Shown in pieces: positions 8,849-17,582 of a DNA stretch of 64,000 bases. The stretch is from Saprospiraceae bacterium. GTDB lineage: Bacteria; Bacteroidota; Bacteroidia; Chitinophagales; Saprospiraceae. The position numbers and the translations under genes are program-made. Below the pieces are notes generated by a model that was given only the letters and a program-made list of their open reading frames with translations, did no database searches and had not been told where the DNA came from. The DNA is taken from assembly GCA_016710265.1 (NCBI GenBank), contig JADJJL010000006.1, positions 124,001 through 188,000 of the forward strand. The letters run 5' to 3'. The first letter of the stretch is position 1; every line of letters begins with the position of its first letter.

Positions 8849-9516
8849 TCATTTATCACCCTTCCATTTCGCAGGATTGTCGTTTATGTATTTTGAAATG
8901 GTTTGATACGATTCTTCATTTCGGATGATAATTTCATAATAATTGCGTTGCCAAATTTTATAATTTAATTCCTTGATTATTTCCGTTAAGGCGGTTGGGG
9001 CGAATTGCAATTCGCCCGATCTCGTTTCGATAGAGAAATCTCGTATTAATTTTGTATCTCCTGCCGATGTCTGTTCTATTATGGAATCTCAGGCAGTGTA
9101 ATTCGCCCGTTCTGCTGATCTTTTCCTTTATTTTCTTGATCGTTGCTATTTTTGAATCCTCGGATAATTGATCCTATCGTTTGTGATGGCGATTCAATTT
9201 TCCAATTTCTCTATTATCGTTCTTATGATCTACTTTTTTAAAAGAATATCAATGATTCCATGGATATGATTCGGCATAATAATAAATTCATGCAATACGC
9301 AATTATTCCTAATTATCTCAGTTCGCTGCCATTCTTCATGAGCTATTTGCCCATACAAATTCAAAATCATTTGTCCATTTTTTACATCTCCGAATATGCA
9401 TAGTTTTCCTGACAACATATCGTAACAAAATACAACCCAGCTTGTGAATAATCATATCCTTTAAGACGAATGGATCTGCGATGGTGTATTTTAGGGTTGT
9501 ATTTTGTATTATTCAT
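8849..9516 (-). pseudogene. REP-associated tyrosine (Y1, IS200-like) transposase, decayed
   Basis: The 5' part (ATG 9514-9516) encodes KYNPKIHHRRSIRLKGYDYS then GLYFVTICCQ, the characteristic start of RAYT/Y1 transposases. After one missing base in the T4 run at 9404-9407 the frame continues as LCIFGDVKNGQM and EFIIMPNHIHGIID, which contains the HxH (HIH) metal motif. The 3' end (8849-8960) still encodes IWQRNYYEIIIRNEESY then YINDNPAKW and a TGA at 8849-8851, the normal RAYT tail with its Tyr/Asn-rich helix. The middle (about 8962-9229) has several stops and REP-like palindromes, so the gene is dead even if the single-base indel is an assembly error. These domesticated transposases mobilise REP palindromes. 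Confidence 0.8.
8998..9017. repeat. REP-like 20-base perfect palindrome
   Basis: Arms GGGCGAATT (8998-9006) and AATTCGCCC (9009-9017) flank GC. One arm, AATTCGCCCG, recurs at 9100-9109. The palindrome is GC-rich compared with its surroundings and sits inside the decayed RAYT gene, which is what a REP element recognised by such a transposase would look like. Confidence 0.6.
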
Positions 9517-9591
9517 TATCTGATAAGGTCAATAATGTCCAAACAAAGGTAAAAAATTAAATAAAATTTATTGCGAATTCTAAAACAAGAA

Positions 9592-10575
9592 TCACATCCC
9601 CAACATCCTTGTAAGCTCGATCATTTCGTTGGATGGTTGTTTGGATAAAGTCACACTTTCTTTAAAAGGGGTGAAACACAATTCGTCGTTGACAATCCCT
9701 GCCATCACATTGCGCTGCCCTTCCATCAATGCATCCACAGACGCGTGTCCCAATCTGGCAGCCAGAATCCGGTCTGCAGCAGTTGGTGCACCACCACGTT
9801 GTAAATGACCGATGACCGTTACCCTAATATCTTGCTCAGGCATGAGGTTTTTAATCTGTTGACTGAGGCTGAATGCATCGCCTATTTTATTGCCTTCGGC
9901 AGAGATGATCAGACTAAACAATTTTTTTCTTCGTTGGGCTTGTTGCAGTTGTAAAACCAATTTGTCAATGTCGGTTGAATCCTCAGGAATAACGAATGCA
10001 CTCGCGCCCGATGCCAATGCCGTATAAAGTGCGATGTATCCGGAATGTCTTCCCATCACTTCAATAATAAACAAGCGATTGTGAGAATCCGCAGTATCTC
10101 TTATTTTGTCAACCGCTTCCACTGCCGTGTTAACCGCAGTATCAAAACCTAAGGTAAAATCGGAGCCAAATAAATCATTGTCAATGGTGCCAGGAATACC
10201 AATGGTGGGTATGTCGTACTCTTCTGAAAAAATCTGACAACCTGTAAAAGTACCGTTCCCACCAATCGCGACCATGGCATCAATGTCAAAGGCCTTTAGA
10301 TTTTCATAGGCTGTTTTACGTCCTGCACTCTCCAGAAACCTTTGACTTCTGGCTGTTCGGATAAAAGTACCACCGTGGTGAATAATATTGCGGACATCAT
10401 CGTCTTCAAGTCGTCTGATATCCCCATCGATCATACCCTCGAATCCTCTTTGGATGGCATAAATGTGCAGATCATAATGATTGGCCCTTCTAAAAATGGC
10501 TCTGATGGCTGCATTCATACCAGGCGCATCTCCACCGGAAGTAAAAACTCCAATCCTGTTAATCTGTCTCATCAT
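9592..10575 (-). CDS. pfkA: ATP-dependent 6-phosphofructokinase
   Basis: Phosphorylates fructose 6-phosphate to fructose 1,6-bisphosphate, the committed step of glycolysis, in the cytoplasm. Family signatures are present in order: TSGGDAPGMNA (ATP site, residues 12-22), GGNGTFTG (105-112), PGTIDND with the catalytic Asp (128-134), EVMGRHSGYIAL and GHLQRGG. The start at 10575 (or the next Met, 10572) gives 326-327 residues, the usual length; an upstream Met at 10632 would add a non-homologous extension. The start overlaps the end of the BadF-type kinase gene by 14-17 bases, so the two are translationally coupled. Odd point: the residue that is normally Asp in GGDG(T/S), a Mg-ATP ligand in E. 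coli PfkA, is Asn here (codon AAC). The following Gly, associated with ATP rather than pyrophosphate use, is kept. Confidence 0.93.
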   Translation of the reverse strand: MMRQINRIGVFTSGGDAPGMNAAIRAIFRRANHYDLHIYAIQRGFEGMIDGDIRRLEDDDVRNIIHHGGTFIRTARSQRFLESAGRKTAYENLKAFDIDAMVAIGGNGTFTGCQIFSEEYDIPTIGIPGTIDNDLFGSDFTLGFDTAVNTAVEAVDKIRDTADSHNRLFIIEVMGRHSGYIALYTALASGASAFVIPEDSTDIDKLVLQLQQAQRRKKLFSLIISAEGNKIGDAFSLSQQIKNLMPEQDIRVTVIGHLQRGGAPTAADRILAARLGHASVDALMEGQRNVMAGIVNDELCFTPFKESVTLSKQPSNEMIELTRMLGM

Positions 10576-11404
10576 GGTAATGACAAAGTTTTGGCAATAT
10601 TTGTTTTGAATAACTAAGGTCTGTAAATCCAAATTCCAATGCTTCTGACTGAATCATTTCTTTTAATTCCCCGGCGACAGATCCGGCAAAATGTAATGGC
10701 AGTTCTTTTTGAGAAAGGTAAATCAAGATTCTGTTTTGAAAAAACAAACGAATGCTTTGAGTAGCAATGGCTTTAACTTGAGGATGATCTAGATGAACCA
10801 GAATGAATGGAAATAAGCTTGCCAACTCGTAGGCAATTCTTGGAGAGGAATACAGATAAGCTAAATAATCCTGCGCCGGAACTGGTAATTTTTGAACCAA
10901 CAATTTGGACAATTCAGCATCCAATCGGCCATAATAAAACTCGATTAAAAGTTGCTTGCAAATTTGTGAAGCACTACCCTCGTCCCCCAAAAGATATCCA
11001 AGGGAAGGTAATTGGTGTGTCAATTGGTGTCCATCACTCATGGCGGAGTTGCTTCCAGTACCCATTATAGCTACAATGCCAGGCTGTTTGTTACATACGG
11101 CTCTGGCCGCAGCCAATAAATCAGAATGCACATTTAAATTTTGACATTCAGGCCATTGATCGCGCAAAAAAGTGGTCATTTGATAAGCACCTTGTCCAAT
11201 ACATCCAGCGCCATAAAACCAAATCTGGTCAATATTGGCTTGGTTTATTTGCACATAAGCAGACTGTAGGCCTGCCATAATAGAATGTTTGCTTTGGGTC
11301 ATGGGATTCATTCCGGCAGTGGTCCATTCCTGTAAAATTTGACCCTTTTGACACAAAGCCCAATGTGATTTGGTGGAACCGGCATCTACAATTAATTGTA
11401 ACAT
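10559..11404 (-). CDS. BadF/BadG/BcrA/BcrD-type ATPase, N-acetylglucosamine kinase-like
   Basis: A 281-residue member of the ASKHA (actin/hexokinase-like) fold. Visible motifs are the phosphate-1 loop VDAGSTKSHWAL at residues 6-17, the phosphate-2 loop IMGTGSNSA near residue 113, GYLLGDEGSA, and the adenosine motif HFAGSVAG near residue 240. Such short family members in Bacteroidota usually act as N-acetylglucosamine or related sugar kinases in amino-sugar salvage; the substrate here is inferred. It is the first gene of a two-gene unit with pfkA, which it overlaps, consistent with feeding hexose derivatives into glycolysis. The start at 11404 places the phosphate-1 loop at the expected distance from the N-terminus. 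Confidence 0.8.
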   Translation of the reverse strand: MLQLIVDAGSTKSHWALCQKGQILQEWTTAGMNPMTQSKHSIMAGLQSAYVQINQANIDQIWFYGAGCIGQGAYQMTTFLRDQWPECQNLNVHSDLLAAARAVCNKQPGIVAIMGTGSNSAMSDGHQLTHQLPSLGYLLGDEGSASQICKQLLIEFYYGRLDAELSKLLVQKLPVPAQDYLAYLYSSPRIAYELASLFPFILVHLDHPQVKAIATQSIRLFFQNRILIYLSQKELPLHFAGSVAGELKEMIQSEALEFGFTDLSYSKQILPKLCHYHDETD

Positions 11405-11505
11405 AACTGCAAAGAAAACGAATATAGTAGAAATTAGACCTCTTGTTGTAGTTTATCTAATTTAAATTAAGATTCATTTTACTAAGAAAATGTAAATGCT
11501 TATCT

Positions 11506-11513
11506 TAATTTTG
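11506..11513 (+). promoter_or_regulatory. Candidate Bacteroidota -7 box for the 3-hydroxyacyl-CoA dehydrogenase gene
   Basis: TAATTTTG matches the TAnnTTTG -7 consensus and lies 14 bases before the ATG at 11528. A clear -33 TTTG is not seen at the expected distance, so this is a weak call. The transcript would have a very short leader. Confidence 0.35.
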
Positions 11514-11527
11514 CGCGAAATTTTAAA

Positions 11528-12391
11528 ATGAAGAAAATAACAGTCATAGGAGCGGGAACCATGGGCAATGGAATTGCGCATGTTTTCGCCCAATACGGAT
11601 ATAAGGTAATCTTATGTGATATCTCAGATAAAGCTTTGGAAAAGGCATTGGCCACGATCGATAAGAATCTGGGTAGAATGGTAGAGAAGGGTAAAATAAG
11701 TCAGGAAATTCACCAACAGGCCCTCAGCAATATTACTACACAAACATCTATGGCAGAGGCTGTTAAAGATGCTGAATTGGTTATAGAAGCTGCTACTGAG
11801 AATTTAGACCTGAAGCTTAAAATATTTAAAGAATTAGATGCTTGTGCACCGCCGGATTGCATTTTAGCTTCCAATACTTCTTCCATTTCCATTACCAAGA
11901 TTGCGGGTGTCACCCAAAGACCGGCCAATGTAATCGGTATGCATTTTATGAATCCGGTACCCGTTATGAGATTGGTCGAAATCATCAGAGGTTATTCTAC
12001 CAAAGCGGAAGTTTGTGCAACCATTGTCGAAATGACCAAGGCCATTGACAAAATTCCTGTGGAAGTATTTGATTATCCGGGTTTTGTGACCAATAGGATC
12101 CTCATGACGATGATCAACGAAGCGATTTACACACTGTTTGAAGGGGTAGGTAATGTGGATGAAATAGATGGAATCATGAGATTGGGTATGGCACATCCGA
12201 TGGGGCCCCTCCAATTGGCAGATTTTATTGGATTGGATGTTTGTTTATCCATTATGAGAGTATTATACGACGGTTTTGGCAATCAAAAATATGCGCCTTG
12301 TCCACTTTTGATCAATATGGTCAATGCGGGTCAGTTGGGTGTAAAATCTGGAGAAGTTTTTATGATTATTCCAAAGGAGGAAAGGAATTGA
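11528..12391 (+). CDS. 3-hydroxybutyryl-CoA (3-hydroxyacyl-CoA) dehydrogenase
   Basis: A 287-residue single-domain dehydrogenase that interconverts acetoacetyl-CoA and 3-hydroxybutyryl-CoA, or longer homologues, with NAD(P)H. The Rossmann signature GAGTMGNGIAHVFAQYG is at residues 7-23. ASNTSSISIT and GMHFMNPVPVMRLVEI (containing the catalytic His) are in the expected places, followed by the C-terminal helical domain with FVTNRILMTMINEAI. Length is standard for Hbd/PaaH-type enzymes. A thiolase gene at 61072-62250 could supply its acetoacetyl-CoA. The DUF983 gene follows after 33 bases. Short-chain versus broad specificity cannot be read from the sequence. Confidence 0.92.
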   Translation: MKKITVIGAGTMGNGIAHVFAQYGYKVILCDISDKALEKALATIDKNLGRMVEKGKISQEIHQQALSNITTQTSMAEAVKDAELVIEAATENLDLKLKIFKELDACAPPDCILASNTSSISITKIAGVTQRPANVIGMHFMNPVPVMRLVEIIRGYSTKAEVCATIVEMTKAIDKIPVEVFDYPGFVTNRILMTMINEAIYTLFEGVGNVDEIDGIMRLGMAHPMGPLQLADFIGLDVCLSIMRVLYDGFGNQKYAPCPLLINMVNAGQLGVKSGEVFMIIPKEERN

Positions 12392-12424
12392 TCGTGAGTC
12401 AAAAATTCCTTCAAAGGTTCAAAC

Positions 12425-12775
12425 ATGACTAAACTAAAAGCAATTGTTTCATTAAAATGTCCTGCATGCTGGGAAGGGTCACTTTTTGTAAAAGGTAACA
12501 ATCCGTTCTCTTTTTATTTTGATATGCACCAAAAATGTCCACATTGTGGAGAAAATCTAATGCGTGAGCCTGGATTTTATTATGGTTCGATGTTTATTTC
12601 ATACATCATGACCGGTTTTTTCTCGCTGGCTGTGGTAGGAGGTTTGATCTTAGGTTTTGGTGTGGATTGGAGATGGGCCATGTTTGTCCTGGCCATAATA
12701 CTTATCGTCTTATATGCTTTTATCTACAAAATTTCAAGATCACTCTGGATTCATTTTTTTGTTTCCAAAAAATAA
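12425..12775 (+). CDS. DUF983 family small membrane protein
   Basis: A 116-residue protein with two N-terminal CxxC pairs (LKCPACW and KCPHCG, residues about 11-42) suggesting a small zinc ribbon, followed by two transmembrane helices (about 56-78 and 82-102) and a basic C-terminus. This CPxCx(n)CPxCG plus two-helix arrangement is the DUF983 pattern. Function unknown. It follows the dehydrogenase gene by 33 bases on the same strand and ends just before a bidirectional terminator, so the two are probably co-transcribed. Confidence 0.8.
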   Translation: MTKLKAIVSLKCPACWEGSLFVKGNNPFSFYFDMHQKCPHCGENLMREPGFYYGSMFISYIMTGFFSLAVVGGLILGFGVDWRWAMFVLAIILIVLYAFIYKISRSLWIHFFVSKK

Positions 12776-12777
12776 AA

Positions 12778-12808
12778 AAGCCGGAAGAGTTATTGCATCT
12801 GCCGGCTT
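12778..12808. terminator. Bidirectional terminator hairpin
   Basis: AAGCCGG (12778-12784) pairs perfectly with CCGGCTT (12802-12808). On the plus strand an A-run precedes and a T-rich stretch follows, so it can serve both the DUF983 gene (ends 12775) and the convergent T9SS gene (ends 12832). Confidence 0.75.
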
Positions 12809-12831
12809 CAAAATTTTATTTCGTTGAATTC

Positions 12832-13773
12832 TTAGATTCTCGTAAATTTTTTGGTAGTCGTCTTACCAGCTTCGTCTGATATTTTTAACAAATACCAACC
12901 TGAAGGTAAATCTTGCACTTGAATGGTGGTACTTGAATTACCTGGCTCCATATTTCTTTTTAAAGTTTTGTGCTCCTTTCCGTTCTCATCCAGGATACTG
13001 ATGTTTGCATTAAATTGTTCAAATGTTTCAAAAGTGACAAACAATTCATCTTTTACCGGATTAGGAGCCAGCTCAAAATTCAATTTTTTGCTAAGATCTT
13101 CTACAGCAACAGGCACATTTGCAATAGTAAAATAGGTTTCTTCAAACACTCCTACGTTACTACTATTCTTATTAAAGAAAAAAGGTGTTGAAAAATAATT
13201 GTCATTGTTATAGCGGTAGTTTAAGCTAATATTGTGGATATTAAATCCTTGGCTTCTTCCTTCATACTTTATTGTGATTTCTACCTTTTTTCCACTAAGG
13301 GCTGACACGCTTATTTTATTGGTTTCATAACAAACCACATTGTTCGAATTGGTACTCATCATCACAAAATTATTGTTTTTGGTTTCTGCTTTGGCATTTC
13401 CCAATATCTTTCCAGTAAGTTTGCCAAGGTCAGCTCCTGTGCTGGAAGTTACCAATGCACAAGTTTGACAACCTGTGCAATAAGTTTGATCAGTATTGTT
13501 TTCACATTTATCCGCAAGTACTTTAGTGGCAAAGCTGACCGAATTTGTGCCAACATCACCCAACACATAAATAGGATTGGTTTTAGAATTGTTTAATTGA
13601 CCAATTTTTAAATAATCCAAATGAATAGAAGCTTTTTCTCTTTGATCATTGCCATTCGGATCTGTTGAAGGACTTACGGTCGCAGTTTTTCCACAAAACT
13701 GGAATTGGATGGTCTGACTTTGAGCATCCGCCAGGATAGAAAGTACAAATAGTGCGGAGAGTAATTTTTTCAT
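12832..13773 (-). CDS. T9SS-exported protein with C-terminal sorting domain
   Basis: With a start at 13773 the protein has a clean signal peptide (MKKLLSALFVLSILADAQS). An upstream in-frame Met at 13806 would add 11 residues that do not look like a signal. The N-terminal half (about 30-220) is of unknown fold, beta-rich, with a cluster of cysteines in YCTGCQTCALV. The C-terminal about 80 residues are a Por/T9SS type A sorting domain: FELAPNPVKDELFVTF, ANISILDENGKE, LPSGWYLLKISDEAG and a basic end. The product should be secreted and either anchored or released at the cell surface. Function of the passenger is not recognised. It stands alone between a terminator and rocD. Confidence 0.8.
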   Translation of the reverse strand: MKKLLSALFVLSILADAQSQTIQFQFCGKTATVSPSTDPNGNDQREKASIHLDYLKIGQLNNSKTNPIYVLGDVGTNSVSFATKVLADKCENNTDQTYCTGCQTCALVTSSTGADLGKLTGKILGNAKAETKNNNFVMMSTNSNNVVCYETNKISVSALSGKKVEITIKYEGRSQGFNIHNISLNYRYNNDNYFSTPFFFNKNSSNVGVFEETYFTIANVPVAVEDLSKKLNFELAPNPVKDELFVTFETFEQFNANISILDENGKEHKTLKRNMEPGNSSTTIQVQDLPSGWYLLKISDEAGKTTTKKFTRI

Positions 13774-13991
13774 ATTAATTGGAATTTTAATTTGTTTAGA
13801 TGACAAAGATGATTATAAATTTTTAAATTTAGTGGGATTTTAAGGGTTTTTTAATAAATTAACAAATAAAAGAAAAGAATATTGATGCTCAAAATGGTCA
13901 AATCTTGCTTTAAATTTGTAATTTAACCTCTAACTTGAAATTTGCGAAATGGGAGGATATTAGAAATCAGTATGTAAATTAAAACTACATT

Positions 13992-15239
13992 TTAATTCAA
14001 AAGTTCAACAAGACTGGTTCTAATAATATCCAATGCTTGGTCAATTTGAGCTTCAGAAATAACCAAAGGTGGCGCTAAACGAATAATATGTCCGTGGGTA
14101 GGTTTGGCCAACAATCCATTTTCAGACATTTTTACACATAGCCTCCAGGCAAGATCTGAATTTTCATTCTGGTCAATTTCTATGGCATTTAACAATCCTT
14201 TTCCCCTGACTTCTTTGATGATAGAAAATTCATTGCGTAGTTGGTTTAACCCTTTTCTTAATCTAATTCCCAAATGATGTGCTTTAAATGCAAGATTTTC
14301 ATCCATTAAAATTTGAATTGCTTTCATGGCAACAGCACATGCCAGAGGATTTCCTCCAAAGGTGGAACCATGTTCTCCTGGTTTAATACACATCATAATT
14401 TCATTGTCTGCAAGTACAGCCGAAATGGGCAATAATCCACCTGACAATGCCTTTCCCAACAAAACAACATCTGGTCTGATATTTTCATGATCACAAGCCA
14501 ACATGAGGCCTGTTCTAGCTAGGCCGGTTTGTATTTCGTCGGCCATGAACAAGACCTGTTTTTGTCGGCAAAGTTCAAATGCTTTAGAGATAAAACCTTC
14601 CTGTAATAGCTGCACTCCAGCTTCACCTTGGATGGGTTCAAATAAAAATCCTGCAACTTCAGGATCTTCCAAAGCTTGAGTCAAAGCAGCTAAGTCATTA
14701 AATGGAATTTTTATAAAACCTGGGACAAATGGACCGAATCCGGTATAACTACTAGGATCTGTTGACATAGAAACCGCACTCATGGTTCGTCCGTGAAAAT
14801 TCCCTTCAAAAACAATGATTTTAGCTTTATTTTCATCAACTCCTTTAACCTGATAAGCCCATTTACGACAAAGTTTGACTGCCGTTTCTACAGCTTCGGC
14901 ACCTGTATTCATGGGTAAAAGTTTATCATATCCGAATGTCTTGTGCATCAATAGTTCATATTCACCAAGCATATTGTTGTAGAATGCCCGGGAAGTTAAA
15001 GTGAGTTTTTGGGCTTGACGCATCATGGTCTCGATGAGCTTTGGATGGCAATGACCTTGATTGACTGCGGAATATGCAGAAAGAAAATCCAGGTATTCAT
15101 GACCATCGACATCCCAAACAAGGGCTCCCAATCCCCTTTCTAATACCACAGGTAAAGGATGATAATTGTGAGCTCCATATTGGTCTTCCAGAGTGATGTA
15201 TTTTTCTCCGGTCGATATATTTGTGTCTATCATGGTCAT
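13992..15239 (-). CDS. rocD: Ornithine--oxo-acid aminotransferase
   Basis: PLP-dependent class III aminotransferase of 415 residues, converting ornithine and 2-oxoglutarate to glutamate semialdehyde and glutamate. Motifs: MNTGAEAVETAVKLCRKW (PLP phosphate region, about 110-127), FEGNFHGRTMSAVSMS, FEPIQGEAGV, ADEIQTGLARTG with the PLP-N1-binding Asp, and the Schiff-base Lys263 in LLGKALSGGLLP, followed by GSTFGGNPLA. YGAHNYHPLPVVLERG near the start favours ornithine aminotransferase over acetylornithine aminotransferase. It sits three bases downstream of coaE on the same strand, likely the last gene of the EamA-yigZ-coaE-rocD run. Confidence 0.9.
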   Translation of the reverse strand: MTMIDTNISTGEKYITLEDQYGAHNYHPLPVVLERGLGALVWDVDGHEYLDFLSAYSAVNQGHCHPKLIETMMRQAQKLTLTSRAFYNNMLGEYELLMHKTFGYDKLLPMNTGAEAVETAVKLCRKWAYQVKGVDENKAKIIVFEGNFHGRTMSAVSMSTDPSSYTGFGPFVPGFIKIPFNDLAALTQALEDPEVAGFLFEPIQGEAGVQLLQEGFISKAFELCRQKQVLFMADEIQTGLARTGLMLACDHENIRPDVVLLGKALSGGLLPISAVLADNEIMMCIKPGEHGSTFGGNPLACAVAMKAIQILMDENLAFKAHHLGIRLRKGLNQLRNEFSIIKEVRGKGLLNAIEIDQNENSDLAWRLCVKMSENGLLAKPTHGHIIRLAPPLVISEAQIDQALDIIRTSLVELLN

Positions 15240-15242
15240 ATC

Positions 15243-15842
15243 TTAAAGATTTGAATTTGCAAAATTACATATTTTGTAGTGGACCTTCAAAACTTGCGGT
15301 AATAAAGCTGAATTTCCATCATTTTTAATACGAAAGTCTGCAATTTTTAGTAATTCTTTTTCTGAAATTTGGTTTTTAATTCTTGACAGGACTTTTGCTT
15401 CATCGACCGAATCTCTTTGGATTACTCTTTGAATTCTAATTTTTTGTGGAGCGGTCACTACAATGATTTTATCAACCGGTTGTTTTGTTAGGGTCATATG
15501 TAATAAGGCAGATTCTTTTATAATGTAAATAGAATTTTGCAAGGTTTTCCATTGATCAAAATCTTCATAAACCCTGGGATGGACGATTTGATTGAGTTGG
15601 GTTAAAAGAATTTTATTTTTAAAAACTTGCGTTCCTATCCAAGAGCTATTTAAACTGCCATTAGATAGATAACTATCATTCCCAAGTAAGTTTTTTATTT
15701 CTTCCACTATTTGGCCATTTTCACGCATCAATCTTTTTGCATGAACATCAGAATCATAGATTGGAATACCAAGCCAGTTAAAAACTTTGCCCACTGTGGA
15801 TTTTCCACTCCCAATTCCCCCTGTAAGACCAACAACAAACAA
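15243..15842 (-). CDS. coaE: Dephospho-CoA kinase
   Basis: Last step of coenzyme A synthesis, phosphorylating the 3'-hydroxyl of dephospho-CoA. The P-loop GLTGGIGSGKSTV begins at residue 6, followed by the CoA-binding DSDVHAKRLM segment and the lid region RVIQRDSVDEAKVLSRIKNQ. At 199 residues it has normal length. It is four bases downstream of the YigZ-type gene and ends three bases before rocD, so it is part of a tight minus-strand operon. Confidence 0.92.
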   Translation of the reverse strand: MFVVGLTGGIGSGKSTVGKVFNWLGIPIYDSDVHAKRLMRENGQIVEEIKNLLGNDSYLSNGSLNSSWIGTQVFKNKILLTQLNQIVHPRVYEDFDQWKTLQNSIYIIKESALLHMTLTKQPVDKIIVVTAPQKIRIQRVIQRDSVDEAKVLSRIKNQISEKELLKIADFRIKNDGNSALLPQVLKVHYKICNFANSNL

Positions 15843-15845
15843 TGA

Positions 15846-16490
15846 TTATAATTTTACAACTTTACAATATAGTAGAACAAAATCACCATCAGTTGGTTCG
15901 TATTGATTTTTCTCAAAGCGCATTTTAATTTTCTGAATCATGGCTAAATGATCCGAAGATATAATTTGAATTGAGATTTTGCGGGATTCAATTTCCGTAA
16001 TGCGAATTCCTAAAGTTTTTAAAATGCTGTGTAAAATGAAAATGTTTTCTTCTGAACTCTCTATTTGGTATGAGATGTAAATATCTTTCTTTAAAAAAAT
16101 CGCTTTCTCCAAAGCCATTTTTGCCGCTGTTTTATAGGCTTTGATCAATCCCGAACTTCCTAATTTTATTCCACCAAAATATCGAACACAAACTATAGCA
16201 GTTTCAAACAATTCATTGCTTTCTAATTGGTTAAGCATTGGCTTACCTGCTGTACCACTTGGTTCTCCATCATCAGAAGAGCGACTAAGATTTGAAAATG
16301 GACCAGATTTCCAAGCAAAACAGACATGTCTTGATTTTGGATGTTGTGTTCTATAAAGTTCGATGATTCTTTTTAATTCATCTTCATTTTCACATTTCAC
16401 TGCATAGGCCATAAACTTGCTTCCCTTATCCATATAAAGCCCTTCTGATAGGGTTGAAACGGTCTTATAGTAGTGAATTGGTACTTCCAT
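15846..16490 (-). CDS. YigZ/IMPACT family protein
   Basis: About 214 residues from the Met at 16490 (MEVPIHYYKTV), which fits the family better than the longer start at 16541 that would overlap the upstream gene. The UPF0029 N-terminal signature is clear: GSKFMAYAVKCENEDE, KSRHVCFAWK, SSDDGEPSGTAGKPML and VCVRYFGGIKLGSSGLIKAY. A smaller C-terminal ferredoxin-like (DUF1949-type) domain follows. Members are related to yeast and human IMPACT; the bacterial role is poorly defined and may relate to translation stress. Its neighbours are the EamA transporter upstream and coaE four bases downstream. Confidence 0.88.
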   Translation of the reverse strand: MEVPIHYYKTVSTLSEGLYMDKGSKFMAYAVKCENEDELKRIIELYRTQHPKSRHVCFAWKSGPFSNLSRSSDDGEPSGTAGKPMLNQLESNELFETAIVCVRYFGGIKLGSSGLIKAYKTAAKMALEKAIFLKKDIYISYQIESSEENIFILHSILKTLGIRITEIESRKISIQIISSDHLAMIQKIKMRFEKNQYEPTDGDFVLLYCKVVKL

Positions 16491-16527
16491 TGATTCATTA
16501 TAAATTCTATATTTGAAATTATATTTT

Positions 16528-17403
16528 TTAAAAAAATGCAATTAAGCCAATGGCAATCATGGCGGCTAGCAATCCCCATCTTTTGCGATGGTCCAAATTT
16601 TCATGAAAAATTAGAAATCCTGTTACAACGCTTAATCCTAGAACTGAACAATTTAAAATAGGAAAAATCAAACTCGCCGGCATCTGTTCAGCCAATGCTA
16701 CATTGATTAAATGAATCGAGAAGAAATTGGGAATACCCAATAGAATACCCGCACCAATCTCTCGGATTTTAAAGTCTAAAGCTCGTTTTTTGAAGTATAA
16801 CATTAATAAAGAAACAATGGCAGCGCCTGCGAAAATCAGGCTTGTATTTGTCATATTCGAACTGTTTGAAAAAAAGTAGACCTTATTAATCAATATTAAA
16901 CTTATTTCGATAAATGCCGAAATCAATAAGATGCCCATCAAAAGTTTGTAATTGTTTTTCGAATTAAAATTTCCTGTCCCCAACGCAGTTGGTGGATGTG
17001 GTTGGAATAAGGACTTACCAATGAGTAAATAGATGGCCGGAAAAGCCAAACCAACTCCAATCCATTGAAATATATGTAATCTTTCACCCAACATGCATGC
17101 AGCAGTAATGCTTAGTACGATTGAAAATTTTTGAAAAACTGTACTTAATCCCAATCCATTGTTTCTCACTGACAGAGCATATAAATTAAAACCCAGACAA
17201 AATAAGCTGCCCATCCAAGCACTAAAAATGTATGATTTTAGGTTTAATTGCAAATAATCTAAATCATGTCCCAATATTCCGATGACCGCACAAACGATAT
17301 AATTTATAGTTATGACGTAAGGTATCCTTATATTTTTTGGAAATAAGCGAAACAACAATCCCAAAGAAAATGTGAATAATATGCTTAAAATCAGGTAGAC
17401 CAT
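16528..17403 (-). CDS. EamA/DMT superfamily transporter
   Basis: A 291-residue polytopic inner-membrane protein with about ten predicted hydrophobic helices arranged as two homologous halves, as in drug/metabolite transporters. A conserved-looking GLGLSTVFQKFSIVLSI segment lies in the first half and PASLIFPILNCSVLGLSVVT in the second. The substrate is unknown; such proteins export amino acids, nucleosides or other metabolites. First gene of a likely operon with the YigZ-type gene, coaE and rocD, divergent from the DoxX gene across 179 bases. Confidence 0.8.
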   Translation of the reverse strand: MVYLILSILFTFSLGLLFRLFPKNIRIPYVITINYIVCAVIGILGHDLDYLQLNLKSYIFSAWMGSLFCLGFNLYALSVRNNGLGLSTVFQKFSIVLSITAACMLGERLHIFQWIGVGLAFPAIYLLIGKSLFQPHPPTALGTGNFNSKNNYKLLMGILLISAFIEISLILINKVYFFSNSSNMTNTSLIFAGAAIVSLLMLYFKKRALDFKIREIGAGILLGIPNFFSIHLINVALAEQMPASLIFPILNCSVLGLSVVTGFLIFHENLDHRKRWGLLAAMIAIGLIAFF

Positions 17404-17582
17404 GTTTAGACAGCTAAGGTAACTTAATCCAGACTGAAGAGCTATTTAAATTGACCAAACATTAAAGTTTTTTAGATATTTGCAATTTATTATGCTTTTA
17501 GTGAACTGAATACAAGTTCTTTAGTCAAAATTCGCAACTTTTTAAATTTACAATTGTAGTATTTTTTTAAATATTTGAAAAT

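Noticed and set aside
9230..9418. A stand-alone 62-residue protein on the minus strand
   Set aside because: It is an internal fragment of the RAYT transposase pseudogene at 8849-9516, with homologous sequence continuing on both sides in other frames.
10575..10632. A longer pfkA start at 10632
   Set aside because: It adds 19 non-homologous residues and would deepen the overlap with the upstream kinase gene; the Met at 10575/10572 fits the family.
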